From positions 1-34,290 of the forward strand of contig CALJHC010000034.1 of the NCBI GenBank assembly GCA_938075415.1: DNA of 34,290 nt, read 5' to 3'. Positions 33,946-34,290 of the stretch are shown piece by piece. Position numbers and translations under genes: made by a program. This DNA is from an uncultured Rubripirellula sp. (lineage in GTDB: Bacteria > Planctomycetota > Planctomycetia > Pirellulales > Pirellulaceae). Position 1 is the stretch's first letter, and the number at the start of each line of letters is the position of its first letter. The notes beneath the pieces were generated by a model. That model was not told the DNA's origin and did not search any database. It saw only the letters and a list, made by a program, of their open reading frames with translations.

Positions 33946-34290
33946 CGTTTCTTCCGCTATCTCGATTATCTTGCGTCTTGGTCGGTTTCGCACTTAAAAT
34001 CTTTCGAATCATAGAATTGAAAGACTCGACGGATTTTAGCTTTTGATAGCTGCCCACGCATTGATCCATCCACCCAAAACAGTGGTCGATTCATGCGGCT
34101 TGGATTCTGTTCACTAGGGTGGTCCTCAATGGATCAAATGGCCCCGAGCAAATTTACGAGGACTTCATCATTTTCCCTCCGTCCAATTAAGCACAAATTC
34201 AGGAGCGGAAACCGCAAAGAAGGCTTTTCCGAAGTCCCTCAGTCCTTCGCCGGCGCTTGTCGAACGGCGGTGTCGCCGGATCATATCTGA
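33946..34290. other. Window-edge spacer
   Basis: About 345 bases upstream of the phosphatase gene. A plus-strand frame (34093-34290) closes with a stop at the last bases, but its product (Ser/Arg-rich, no hydrophobic core) and lack of a Shine-Dalgarno site do not support a gene. Confidence 0.45.

Noticed and set aside
34093..34290. 65-codon frame at the window end
   Set aside because: No Shine-Dalgarno site, no hydrophobic core and Ser/Arg-rich composition.
1..34290. tRNA, rRNA and riboswitch genes
   Set aside because: Reading both strands for T-loop GTTCRAN patterns, rRNA-like blocks and common riboswitch cores gave no candidate; a covariance-model search would be the decisive check.

Overview
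The window reads as chromosomal DNA of a planctomycete, most likely from the Pirellulales (Rhodopirellula-like). This is inferred from gene content and style: a type I sulfatase with a signal peptide, a YfbK-type von Willebrand lipoprotein, a Tat-exported beta-propeller, several lipoproteins and secreted proteins without recognised domains, small two-helix membrane proteins, a redoxin protein with a CNSC motif, moderate G+C, few good Shine-Dalgarno sites, mostly single-gene transcription units and long gene-free spacers. Only about two thirds of the bases are coding. I saw no rRNA, tRNA, insertion sequence, phage gene or CRISPR array.

Layout. 1-3.9 kb: a P-loop NTPase with an apparent signal peptide, then an NAD-dependent epimerase/dehydratase. 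4.0-8.2 kb: a spacer with a 15-bp minisatellite, a YidK-like sodium:solute symporter and a sulfatase, a pairing also known from E. coli yidK/yidJ. 8.2-10.7 kb (minus strand): an EamA-type and an AI-2E-type membrane transporter. 11.5-13.3 kb: an exported V/Q/P-rich protein and deoC (deoxyribose-phosphate aldolase). 13.5-17.4 kb: a large 14-bp minisatellite, the YfbK-like lipoprotein and a Tat-exported oligogalacturonate-lyase-like propeller. 18.0-20.7 kb: a small membrane protein, a class V aminotransferase and coaD. 20.9-24.5 kb: a PAP2-type phosphatase with an altered motif 2, then a two-gene unit of a parvulin-type PPIase and a lipoprotein. 25.2-26.9 kb: an unrecognised 99-aa protein and a lipoprotein combining a CsgG/LpoB-like region with TPR-like helices. 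27.3-34 kb: a HAD phosphatase, scpB, an SDR oxidoreductase, a DUF4416 protein, a class I aminotransferase, an exported redoxin and a low-molecular-weight protein tyrosine phosphatase.

How the genes work together. Most are unlinked housekeeping or envelope functions. The clearest functional pairs are symporter plus sulfatase (uptake and desulfation of a sulfated or sugar-like compound) and PPIase plus lipoprotein (envelope protein folding). Nothing resembles a defence island or a biosynthetic cluster.

The most unusual structural feature is a set of at least nine short tandem arrays with unrelated 13-21-bp units, nearly all in spacers and one inside a lipoprotein signal peptide. Other points for a second look are the exported NTPase, the His-to-Tyr change in the PAP2 protein and the 99-aa orphan behind an AT-tract-rich leader.
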